NCBI GenBank assembly: GCA_910589555.1
Contig: CAJUTE010000015.1
Coordinates: forward strand, 1 to 52,024
DNA length: 52,024 nucleotides
Direction of reading: 5' to 3'
Source: an uncultured Muribaculum sp.
GTDB taxonomy: Bacteria > Bacteroidota > Bacteroidia > Bacteroidales > Muribaculaceae
The notes under the pieces were generated by a model. It had not been told where the DNA came from, ran no database searches, and saw nothing but the letters and a program-made list of their open reading frames with translations. The translations under genes and the position numbers were made by a program. How positions within the stretch are numbered: the first letter of the stretch is position 1; the number at the start of each line of letters is the position of its first letter. Below are positions 17,173-24,545 of the stretch, piece by piece.

Positions 17173-17451
17173 TTACTTGTGTTGTAGGATTAGACTTAAA
17201 ATATCGTATTTATTTATTGGATATAAAACACCATTATATTTTGCGTAAATCTCAATCTCATCTTTTTCTTTAAAAAGTTCTACAATATCAATATTAAGAT
17301 TTGTCGCGATTTTTTTTAGAGTGTCTAATGTGGGTGATATATTGCCATTAAGATAATTACTCAAATTTGATTGGCTGATGCCTGAGCTTTGTGCAAATTC
17401 CTTTAATGTAATTCCTCTTTGGGAAAGTATATCCTTTAATCTCAAATCCAT
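17173..17451 (-). CDS. Xre/Cro-type HTH regulator (R-M controller protein candidate)
   Basis: A 92-residue protein with a classic Cro/Xre helix-turn-helix over residues ~4-60 (LKEFAQSSGISQSNLSNYLNG, PTLDTLKKIA). Small regulators of this type preceding a restriction gene act as controller (C) proteins that time nuclease expression. It is the first gene of the island's minus-strand operon, 6 nt before the nuclease. A TTAGT-9-ACTAA inverted repeat at 17476-17494 overlaps a near-consensus promoter box (TAACTTCG at 17471-17478), which fits autoregulation. The C-terminal ~30 residues (YAKYNGVLYPINKYDILSL) are an extra beta-like tail. Confidence 0.88.
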   Translation of the reverse strand: MDLRLKDILSQRGITLKEFAQSSGISQSNLSNYLNGNISPTLDTLKKIATNLNIDIVELFKEKDEIEIYAKYNGVLYPINKYDILSLILQHK

Positions 17452-17470
17452 TTCAGCATTATTTAATATA

Positions 17471-17494
17471 CGAAGTTAGTGATTATATTACTAA
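17471..17494 (-). promoter_or_regulatory. Candidate promoter and operator of the R-M operon
   Basis: A perfect inverted repeat, TTAGT (17476-17480) and ACTAA (17490-17494) with a 9-nt spacer, overlaps TAACTTCG (minus strand, 17471-17478), a 7-of-8 match to TAACTTTG. Overlap of operator and promoter suits repression by the Xre protein encoded just downstream. Confidence 0.45.
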
Positions 17495-17561
17495 AAAAGC
17501 TAATTTTTCTATTGAAATATATTATTTGCAAAAAAAAGTCGGATCTTATTATTAGATTTAG

Positions 17562-17569
17562 TATATTTG
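17562..17569 (+). promoter_or_regulatory. TAnnTTTG promoter for the 105-residue island gene
   Basis: TATATTTG lies 28 nt before the ATG at 17598, on the strand opposite to the R-M operon. Confidence 0.55.
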
Positions 17570-17597
17570 TAGCTTGTAATTATTAAATACAATATAG

Positions 17598-17915
17598 ATG
17601 AAATTATGCGATTCGATTCGTCAAGCATTATTGACTTTGATAGAACAGGATATTGTTGTGGCCTCATGGGGATTATCGGATATCCAAGTAAATGAATCTT
17701 CGATTATTTTTACAGTTGATGGCTTTAAATATAGAGGGAGTGTTATTATAATTGAATGTGGTGATTCTTATAAGGTGATAATGGATGAGTATATACTGCT
17801 ATGCGATATCATATCTTTGGTTAATAATCTTGATGAGTTTATAGAACGTGGATCCGATTACAATACTCGTATAAAGGCAGCTATAGGCATTAACGATGAC
17901 ATAAAATACCGGTGA
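17598..17915 (+). CDS. Hypothetical 105-residue protein carried by the R-M island
   Basis: A small AT-rich gene divergent from the regulator-nuclease-methyltransferase operon. The product starts with a helix (KLCDSIRQALLTLIEQDIVV) and continues with beta-rich sequence (IIFTVDGFKYRGSVIIIECG), then a short helical end. No signal peptide, HTH, nuclease or transmembrane signature is visible and I do not recognise the family. The promoter box in front of it and its place inside the repeats say it travels with the R-M genes. It could be a second regulator, an accessory protein, or an unrelated passenger. Confidence 0.65.
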   Translation: MKLCDSIRQALLTLIEQDIVVASWGLSDIQVNESSIIFTVDGFKYRGSVIIIECGDSYKVIMDEYILLCDIISLVNNLDEFIERGSDYNTRIKAAIGINDDIKYR

Positions 17916-18099
17916 AACAGCATTGGTTTTAGGTCATTTTGAGACAATATTGCGTTATAGCATGATATTCACTCAAAAAAGTGACTAAACGCCCAATTTT
18001 TTGGAGTAGAACGTATTGAATTATCAAATATAGAATCCATGATCTGGGTGTCGATTTTTTACCGGACAGTAGTGCTTGGAGTATGTGTCAGTATATATG

Positions 18100-18165
18100 A
18101 TGAAAAAAGGAGGGTGCGTGGCGCATCCTCCTTAAACCAAAACACTAAAATTCAATGATATCGAT
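18100..18165. repeat. 66-bp perfect direct repeat, right flank of the R-M island
   Basis: Identical to 14778-14843. It abuts the stop codon (18166-18168) of the six-hairpin glycosidase gene and contains that gene's terminator, so this copy marks the ancestral site of the sequence. Confidence 0.95.
18107..18133 (-). terminator. Intrinsic terminator of the GH28-GH97-GH31-GH36 operon
   Basis: A 12-bp stem (18107-18118 with 18122-18133, one G-T pair) with a 3-nt loop, followed on the minus strand by six T. It lies about 33 nt past the glycosidase stop and is duplicated at 14785-14811. Confidence 0.88.
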
Positions 18166-20190
18166 CTAAAGTTTTACTTTTAGGGTTGTTCCTTCGTTTA
18201 TCTTTTTATTCAGAACAGTCTTATTGTCTTTGATTACGTTGACTTCGAGTTTGCCGGCAGCGCGTTTTACTTTTATGTCAAACTCCGAGCCGAAAGCGCG
18301 CACCTTGTTGAGATTGGCAAATTCCCAATCTTTTGGCAGGCGAGGTGTGAGGTCGAATGATTTGAAGCCTGTGGGTCGTATTCCGAAAAGTCCTTCGGTG
18401 AAGATGCGGCAATATAATCCGCTTTCAGCCGACAGATGACGCTGGTCGCCCTCGGGCCATGCCTCGATAGCGTAGGGCACATGGTCGCCGAGCAGGCGGC
18501 GAGTGGAGTATCGCTTGAGGAAGTCCATGCCTTTTTCCACTTCTCCGGCAGCGATCGTGCCGCGGAGGGCATATAGGGTCGAGCGGTCCCAGAAGGTTTC
18601 GGTTCCGGCTTGAGTGAGCAGTCCGTCATCGGTCCACAGGCGAGGGGAGAAGAGGGCATCGATGGTGCCTTGCTTGCGGTCATATATTCCCACGGTGAGA
18701 GGCATACATATCCATGCGCGAAGCACGTCGTTGCCGTCATAGTAACGGTAGCAGTCAAACCCTTCCACATTATGTCCGAAATGATCGTTGATCGCTTTTC
18801 TCAGTTCTTTAGCCTGACGGGTGTATTTGTTGAGCTGTGACGACGGCACTCCGAGTTCCTTTCCGAGATATGCTGCCGAGATGAGGGCATCGTAATAAAG
18901 CGTGGAGGTGCACAGGTTGGCGTCGCCGGCGGGGAAGCGGTTCTCCAGCTCATCGGAGTTGGAGGCAACAACGCCCTTGTCGGTCAGCTTGCGGTTGCAG
19001 TATTCAAGACACCATTCAATCAGTTTCCACAACTCCTTGGCTTCCTCTTTATTGCCACGGGCGAGAGCATAACGCGATGCTCCGTAGGCTATCATTGCGC
19101 CGTCGCCGCGATCCTTGGCGCCGTGCCAGAAGCTCACGCCTTCCGATATGATCGAGCTTGGGATGGGGCGGTATTCGTCGTTCATGTAGCGTGCGAAATG
19201 ACGGAATGAGTTGAGCGCCGACTGGTTGCCTATCTCATAGCCGAGATAGGGGAAGAAGGGGTTGATGTACTCAGCCTGGTCATTTGCCCATACGGCGGCG
19301 TAGTAAGCCTCACCGCCGGGACCGTGCATCAAGCCGCCTTTCGTGTTGTAGATGCTCTCGGCTCCACGCAGTTTCGCGAAAGCAAACATTGTGTTGAGGG
19401 TGCTGTCGGGGGTCTCAAGGATGAGATTGTTCCACCACTGATCGATGAGAGCCTTGCGGCCGCCGCGTTCGGCATCGGTATAGATGCGGTTGTAGGGAGC
19501 GTCGTCAATTTTCTGACCGCAGAACACGGCAAAGAAATCGAGCTGTTTTCCCGGCTCTATGGTGAAGAAACCGTTTTTAGACAATGAAGCCTCAATCTTA
19601 TACGCTCCATACACTCCGGCATTTTCAGGGGTGGTGTACTTGACTTTCCAGTCGGGGATGCGCATGGTGATGGGGTGGTCCATATTGTTGGTGAAGATGT
19701 ATTCCTCGCAATAATATGGTGAATTGGGCGACGGATAGAGCACACGCTTAAGTGAAACGGCATTGTCGATTTTCTTGCGGCGGTGGACAGTGCTGAACGA
19801 GCTTTCCACTGTCATTATGCCGTCAAACCGTATGTCTTTCACTTTTTCGTCGGTCAGTGTGAGATCATCCACGGTTATCATTCCCGGAATGTCGGTGTTG
19901 AAGCGCTGTTTAAGATTGTTCTGTGTCTTGTTGGGCTTCATTCTTAGCATAGGGAACACGAGGCTGCGGTTGAGCCGGAATGCGCTGTCGGCATCCACTC
20001 CATATCGTAGAACCACGGCGAGCTGCTGTCCAGCCATCTCCACATGGTCGAAATGGGGAACGCGTTCATTTACTGTCCACTTTATAGCTCCATCTTTTTC
20101 GATTGCCCACCTGCTTGCGGCGGTGTCGGCGGAAGCTGTTGAGGCGAGCCCCAACAGCATTCCTATTGCGATAAATGATTTGATACTCAT
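18166..20190 (-). CDS. Secreted six-hairpin (alpha/alpha) glycosidase-like protein, family unassigned
   Basis: A 674-residue exported protein with a signal peptide over ~1-22 (ends ASAD). The first ~270 residues are beta-rich. The C-terminal ~400 residues form an alpha/alpha toroid with GPGGEAYYAAVWANDQAEYINP (around residue 290), PSSIISEGVSFWHGAKDRGDG, WICMPLTVGIYDR and HLSAESGLYCRIFTEGLFGI. The arrangement resembles GH63/GH78-type six-hairpin enzymes, but I cannot place it in a family; acidic residues of WANDQAEY and AKDRGDG are candidates for catalysis. Last gene of the GH operon, 3 nt after GH36, so it probably removes a sugar from the same glycan. Confidence 0.75.
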   Translation of the reverse strand: MSIKSFIAIGMLLGLASTASADTAASRWAIEKDGAIKWTVNERVPHFDHVEMAGQQLAVVLRYGVDADSAFRLNRSLVFPMLRMKPNKTQNNLKQRFNTDIPGMITVDDLTLTDEKVKDIRFDGIMTVESSFSTVHRRKKIDNAVSLKRVLYPSPNSPYYCEEYIFTNNMDHPITMRIPDWKVKYTTPENAGVYGAYKIEASLSKNGFFTIEPGKQLDFFAVFCGQKIDDAPYNRIYTDAERGGRKALIDQWWNNLILETPDSTLNTMFAFAKLRGAESIYNTKGGLMHGPGGEAYYAAVWANDQAEYINPFFPYLGYEIGNQSALNSFRHFARYMNDEYRPIPSSIISEGVSFWHGAKDRGDGAMIAYGASRYALARGNKEEAKELWKLIEWCLEYCNRKLTDKGVVASNSDELENRFPAGDANLCTSTLYYDALISAAYLGKELGVPSSQLNKYTRQAKELRKAINDHFGHNVEGFDCYRYYDGNDVLRAWICMPLTVGIYDRKQGTIDALFSPRLWTDDGLLTQAGTETFWDRSTLYALRGTIAAGEVEKGMDFLKRYSTRRLLGDHVPYAIEAWPEGDQRHLSAESGLYCRIFTEGLFGIRPTGFKSFDLTPRLPKDWEFANLNKVRAFGSEFDIKVKRAAGKLEVNVIKDNKTVLNKKINEGTTLKVKL

Positions 20191-20193
20191 AGT

Positions 20194-22359
20194 TTATTTT
20201 ACTGCTGAAAGTTGAAGAACTGCACTGTCAAATTGAGTTGAGAGCGGATTGCCGAGACCGGATTCCATCAACTCTTTTCCGCTTTTCACCTGAGTGGGAA
20301 TGCGCGGCTGCATGCCTTTGGCAAGGCTCACTTCGGTGAGTGTGTATTGCTTTTCCGGATCGAGACCGTTGAGCTTCACTGCCGGTACTTGACCATCCTC
20401 AGTCTGATACAGATATACCACGGCTGAATCCTTGTCGCGTGACACATAGCTCATGGCAGCAAGCGGATTCTCGTAGGGCGATACGAGGCGATACAATTCG
20501 CCTTCCATCACGAGCGGACGGATGGTCTCCTTGTAGAGCTTCACGCCGTCGGCTATCTGGTCGCGTTCCTCCTGGGTCGCTTTGTCAAGCGCGAGGTCAA
20601 TGCCGAAGGCTCCGCTGAGCGCCACGTCGATGGCGAGCTTGAGATGGCGTTTTCCCATGCGGGTCACGTGAGCCGACATAGTGCTTGCCGGGAAGAAGTG
20701 TCCGAAGCCCCACTGAATCTTTATGCGTCCGAGAGGGTCGGTGTTGTCGCTCGGCCAGAATGAGTGGAAATACTGCATTGAGCCGAAGTCGATGCGGCCT
20801 GAACCTCCGGCGCACAGCATCGCCATTACGTCGGGGTAGCCTTTGGCGAAACGATCCATCAACCGATACAGCGCATTGTTGTAGTCGATGAGCAGATGGC
20901 TCTGTTCATGCTGCGGCAGATAGGTGGAGCCGGGTTGAGTGACGAAGCGGTTGCAGTCCCACTTCACGTAGGAGATGCCGGGATGAGGCGATAGGGTGTT
21001 CTTGATGATGTTCCATTCGTAGTCCTGCACTTCAGGGCGTGTGAGGTCAAGAATCTCCTGATGACGTCCGAGTATAGGCTCACGTTTCTGCTGAGTGATG
21101 ATCCACTCGGGATGAGAGTTATACAGGTTGCTTTTGGGGCTTACCATCTCGGGTTCGAGCCATATTCCGAATCCCACTTTACGCTTGTCGGCCTCCTTGG
21201 TGAGGTAGGAGAGTCCGCGAGGGAGTTTCTTGGTCGACACTTCCCAGTCGCCAAGTCCGTGCTTGTCGTCGTCGCGGGAATACTCACCGTTGCCAAACCA
21301 TCCGTCGTCGAGCAGGAACAGCTCGGCGCCTACGCGGTTGGCTCCGTCAAAGAGTGATACGAGGCGGTTGTCGTCAAAGTCGCAATGTGTGGCTTCCCAG
21401 TTGTTGAGAAGCACGGGGCGGTCTTTGTGGGGATCGCGTATCACATAGTCTTTCGCCCAGCGGTGGAATTGACGCGAGGTCTCGCCCTTGCCGTTCTTGC
21501 TGTAGGTCCACAGAATAGCCGGCGTGGTGAATGTGCCTCCGCGTTCGAGATAATACTGCGCTCCGAGAGGATTGATTCCGGTGAGCACGCGCAGGTTTTT
21601 GTTCCAATCCATATCAAATGCCATCTGGAAGCTGCCGGGCCACTTCAGGGATGCGGCAAATACTTCGCCGTCATTTTCGTGCGCCTCATGGTTGTAGGAT
21701 ACCAGAAACGAGGGGATGCGGTATTGATGAGCACGGATTCCGAGCTTGGAGTCGATGATTTTCACACCCTCGCCCAGACGCTCCTCTTCAAGAGTTGCCT
21801 CACGCTTGTAGCGGCCGTTGAATTGAGTGAGCCAGTAGGAGGGGGCTTTCAATATGGGTGATGCCGAGGCATAACGGTAAAGCACCACTTTTCCTCCTTT
21901 TTCATCGTGGCGTATGGTGTTCCATATCTCCATCATTCCTGCATCTTCGTAACATTTCACATAGATGTCGACATAGAATTTATATGCCGGATCCTGAAGT
22001 GAGATGACGGTCTGCTGCACATCGTCGGACAGTTTTTCAGTTGAGCGTTTCACATAGTGCAGCTCGGTCGAGGTGTTGCCGTCGGTGTGTGTAGCCTGAA
22101 TCGCGGGTTCGGTTATTACGCCGTTGCCGTAGGGCGGCAGGAATTCGAGTTCTCGCGAAGGCATCTTCTCGGGAATGTTCACTTTTTTATCGGCATCTCC
22201 GAAATGAAGTTGATAGAGGCGGTTGTCGCTACCCACCATCAGACTCAGTTTCAAGTCTCCGGCTTTTATGTCGAAGACCTCCTTGGCGATGTCGTTTTGA
22301 GCTGAGAGCATTCCCATGCCCAACGACACAGCTGTCAATATGCTTAATATTCTTTTCAT
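20194..22359 (-). CDS. GH36 alpha-galactosidase
   Basis: A 721-residue secreted GH36 enzyme that hydrolyses terminal alpha-1,6-type galactose with retention. After the signal peptide (~1-20) comes the beta-supersandwich domain, then the TIM barrel with NNWEATHCDFD (~319), ELFLLDDGWFG (~346), GFGIWLEPEMV (~396), the nucleophile Asp468 in YVKWDCNR and the acid/base Asp538 in WPSDNTD. The CAGGSGRIDFG loop is typical of the family. Length is normal. It lies between GH31 and the unassigned glycosidase in a tightly packed operon. Alpha-N-acetylgalactosaminidase specificity is less likely but possible. Confidence 0.93.
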   Translation of the reverse strand: MKRILSILTAVSLGMGMLSAQNDIAKEVFDIKAGDLKLSLMVGSDNRLYQLHFGDADKKVNIPEKMPSRELEFLPPYGNGVITEPAIQATHTDGNTSTELHYVKRSTEKLSDDVQQTVISLQDPAYKFYVDIYVKCYEDAGMMEIWNTIRHDEKGGKVVLYRYASASPILKAPSYWLTQFNGRYKREATLEEERLGEGVKIIDSKLGIRAHQYRIPSFLVSYNHEAHENDGEVFAASLKWPGSFQMAFDMDWNKNLRVLTGINPLGAQYYLERGGTFTTPAILWTYSKNGKGETSRQFHRWAKDYVIRDPHKDRPVLLNNWEATHCDFDDNRLVSLFDGANRVGAELFLLDDGWFGNGEYSRDDDKHGLGDWEVSTKKLPRGLSYLTKEADKRKVGFGIWLEPEMVSPKSNLYNSHPEWIITQQKREPILGRHQEILDLTRPEVQDYEWNIIKNTLSPHPGISYVKWDCNRFVTQPGSTYLPQHEQSHLLIDYNNALYRLMDRFAKGYPDVMAMLCAGGSGRIDFGSMQYFHSFWPSDNTDPLGRIKIQWGFGHFFPASTMSAHVTRMGKRHLKLAIDVALSGAFGIDLALDKATQEERDQIADGVKLYKETIRPLVMEGELYRLVSPYENPLAAMSYVSRDKDSAVVYLYQTEDGQVPAVKLNGLDPEKQYTLTEVSLAKGMQPRIPTQVKSGKELMESGLGNPLSTQFDSAVLQLSAVK

Positions 22360-22371
22360 TGTAGTGCGGGA

Positions 22372-24528
22372 TTATATAGTCATGAATTTCCAGGTAATCT
22401 CGTTGAATGAATTGGGCTTTCCTTTTTCAGGCTTGGAGATGGTACCTTTCAGTTTGCCGTTTTTCTGGCGTTCCACCTTTATTTCTCTCCAGCTGTAATC
22501 GCCGTTCTCGTAGTTGAAAGTCTCGCCGTCGTCATCGTAAAGGCGGTAGATGCCGTCAGCTTTGCCGTAGTGGCGTATTTCGAGGTTCACTTTCTCACCT
22601 GCAGCGGGAGCGTGGAGGCGAGGTTCCATCATGGGGATAATGGCGCCGTCCTTCACGAATACCGGAATCTTGTCAAGACCGGGAGTGACTTCGATTTTCT
22701 CGCCGTTGCCCACGAACTCGCCTGTGTAGAAGTCATACCAGTCACCTTGTGGCAGCACAACCGAGCGGGTGGTTTGTCCGGCAAACATCGGAGCCACGAG
22801 CAGATATTCGCCTGCCATGTACTGGTCCTTGATCTCTTTTGTCACGGCTTCAAGGTAGGGGTTGTCGTCAAGATTTTTCTCCTTTACCTCCTTCACCACC
22901 GCCTTGTCGATGTTGAATCCCGGTTCAAGGTTCATGGCGCGGAACGGAGGGATGCCGTCATAGTGGTAGCGGGCAAACTCGGTGTACCAGTAGGGCATCA
23001 TCTGCATGCGCAGCAGGGAGTATTCCTTCACTTGGTCGGCGACTTCCGGGAATGACCAGGGTTTGGTGCCGCTTGACCATGCGTTGATCATAGCCATTGG
23101 CGAGAATACCACTGACTGGAAGCGTCGGAGCCATTCTTCAGGTGTCTTTGAGCTGCGCACTTCGGGGGTCCACAGCACGCCGCTGAATCCTGAGTTGATC
23201 AATGCCGTGATGAAGTCCTGATGGCTGTAGTAGTCATTGTAGATGACGTAGGGGAATGAGCTGCCGCCGGCATTGGAGCCGCGCACGAGTCCGAATGTGC
23301 GTTGATTGCGTTTTTTGAACAGGTCGTTGGTGAGTCGCTGAACCCACAATCCGTAGGTCTGTCTCATCTGTTCTGAGTCAAGACCTGAGGGGAATGTGGC
23401 GACATCAGGCCAGAGATAGTGGTCATAGCCGTCGATCTCGTCAATCTTATAACCGCTCACGCCGATGTTGAGATGTTCGGTGTCAAATTTGTTTTTGAAC
23501 AGTTCGCGCGCCTTTTCCGTGCCGAAGTCAGGAACAATGCCGCACCACACGGTGTGAGTGCCGCTCACGGGGTACATCTCATTGTAGATTTTAGAGTCGG
23601 GCGACACGTAGGGGTTGGTCCACAGGTTGATGCGCACCTTGCGGTCCTTCATGCTGTTGATGAAATCTTGCGGATTGGGGTAGCGGGTGCTGTCCCATTC
23701 AAATGTGCAGGGGTAGGCTTTGCTCTGCCATCCCGGTTCGAGACCGATGAAATCGAGCGGATAGCCGTTCTGCTCAAACGCGTCTGCCTCGGCGATCACT
23801 TCATCGGCAGTGTAGCGAGTCTTGGTACGTTGGGTGAATCCGAGTCCCCAGCGTGGAGGGAGATTGCCACCTCCGCACAGGAGATTGTAGCGACGCACCA
23901 CGTCCATGGGGGTGGGACCTGCAAACAGATATATCTCGGCGCCTTCAGCCGGGACGAGCACTGACACTGCATCGGAATAGGGGCGCGACTGCCATGTCTT
24001 GTCGGTGTTGCGGTCCTTTGCCACCGGTGCATTGGGGCTGTCCTTGCGTGCTCCTGAGCCGGCGTAGACCGACAGGTAGCGCGCTGAATTGATGAGCACG
24101 CCGTAGCCGTTGCTGGAGATGTAGAACGGTACGGGAGCATGGGTGCGTCCGTTGTCCTTGCCGCCGTAGTGGTCCACGTGGAGATTGAGTATCTTGCCGC
24201 GTTGATGCACGGTCTGGAAGTTTAGACCGAAGCCGTATAGCTGTTCGTTGCGGTCGAGCGGGAAGCGCAGATGTGTTTTGCCGTTCACCACCTCAGCCAC
24301 CACTTCAGGAGCTATTGAAGGTAGTTCGGCTTGCGGGAGCCGTGAGAATCCCTCTTTAAGGGGGGTGCATCCGGCAACGCCGAGCAATGAGTAATCTTCG
24401 GGAGTGCCCACAATTCCTTTCCATACTCCGGGCTCCACTTGTTGCCATTCTATTTTCGCGTTTATGCCAGGGATGCAGCACAGCAACGCTAAAATAGCGG
24501 TTAATCTTTTTAGTCCTATGAATTTCAT
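22372..24528 (-). CDS. GH31 family alpha-glycosidase, specificity unknown
   Basis: A 718-residue secreted GH31 enzyme. The signal peptide ends near residue 24 (INAK). The N-terminal beta domain (LYGFGLNFQTVHQRGK), the barrel (PPRWGLGFTQRTKTRYT) and the C-terminal beta domains with YDFYTGEFVGNGEK and YRLYDDDGETFNYENG are all present. The nucleophile is Asp363 in GYKIDEIDGY. The usual acid/base motif W-x-GD after the conserved Arg is replaced by YNDYYSHQDF, which points away from ordinary alpha-glucosidases toward the galactose- or GalNAc-type branches, though that is inference. Operon neighbours are GH97 and GH36, both alpha-galactosidase-like. Confidence 0.9.
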   Translation of the reverse strand: MKFIGLKRLTAILALLCCIPGINAKIEWQQVEPGVWKGIVGTPEDYSLLGVAGCTPLKEGFSRLPQAELPSIAPEVVAEVVNGKTHLRFPLDRNEQLYGFGLNFQTVHQRGKILNLHVDHYGGKDNGRTHAPVPFYISSNGYGVLINSARYLSVYAGSGARKDSPNAPVAKDRNTDKTWQSRPYSDAVSVLVPAEGAEIYLFAGPTPMDVVRRYNLLCGGGNLPPRWGLGFTQRTKTRYTADEVIAEADAFEQNGYPLDFIGLEPGWQSKAYPCTFEWDSTRYPNPQDFINSMKDRKVRINLWTNPYVSPDSKIYNEMYPVSGTHTVWCGIVPDFGTEKARELFKNKFDTEHLNIGVSGYKIDEIDGYDHYLWPDVATFPSGLDSEQMRQTYGLWVQRLTNDLFKKRNQRTFGLVRGSNAGGSSFPYVIYNDYYSHQDFITALINSGFSGVLWTPEVRSSKTPEEWLRRFQSVVFSPMAMINAWSSGTKPWSFPEVADQVKEYSLLRMQMMPYWYTEFARYHYDGIPPFRAMNLEPGFNIDKAVVKEVKEKNLDDNPYLEAVTKEIKDQYMAGEYLLVAPMFAGQTTRSVVLPQGDWYDFYTGEFVGNGEKIEVTPGLDKIPVFVKDGAIIPMMEPRLHAPAAGEKVNLEIRHYGKADGIYRLYDDDGETFNYENGDYSWREIKVERQKNGKLKGTISKPEKGKPNSFNEITWKFMTI

Positions 24529-24545
24529 TTATGGTAGATTATGAG

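Larger units (their letters stand above)
14844..18099. mobile_element. AT-rich restriction-modification island between 66-bp direct repeats
   Basis: A 3256-bp insert carrying, on the minus strand, a regulator, a nuclease and a cytosine methyltransferase, plus one divergent small gene. It is visibly AT-richer than the glycosidase genes on both sides. Removing the island and one repeat restores a simple join: glycosidase gene, terminator, then the promoter of the surface-protein operon. It has no integrase or transposase, and the duplication is far longer than an IS target-site duplication. Confidence 0.85.

Noticed and set aside
14844..18099. Insertion-sequence origin for the island
   Set aside because: No transposase or terminal inverted repeats, and the flanking duplication is 66 bp, much longer than IS duplications.
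23419..23964. Long frame antisense to the GH31 gene
   Set aside because: The GH31 reading has all family motifs; the antisense frame has none.
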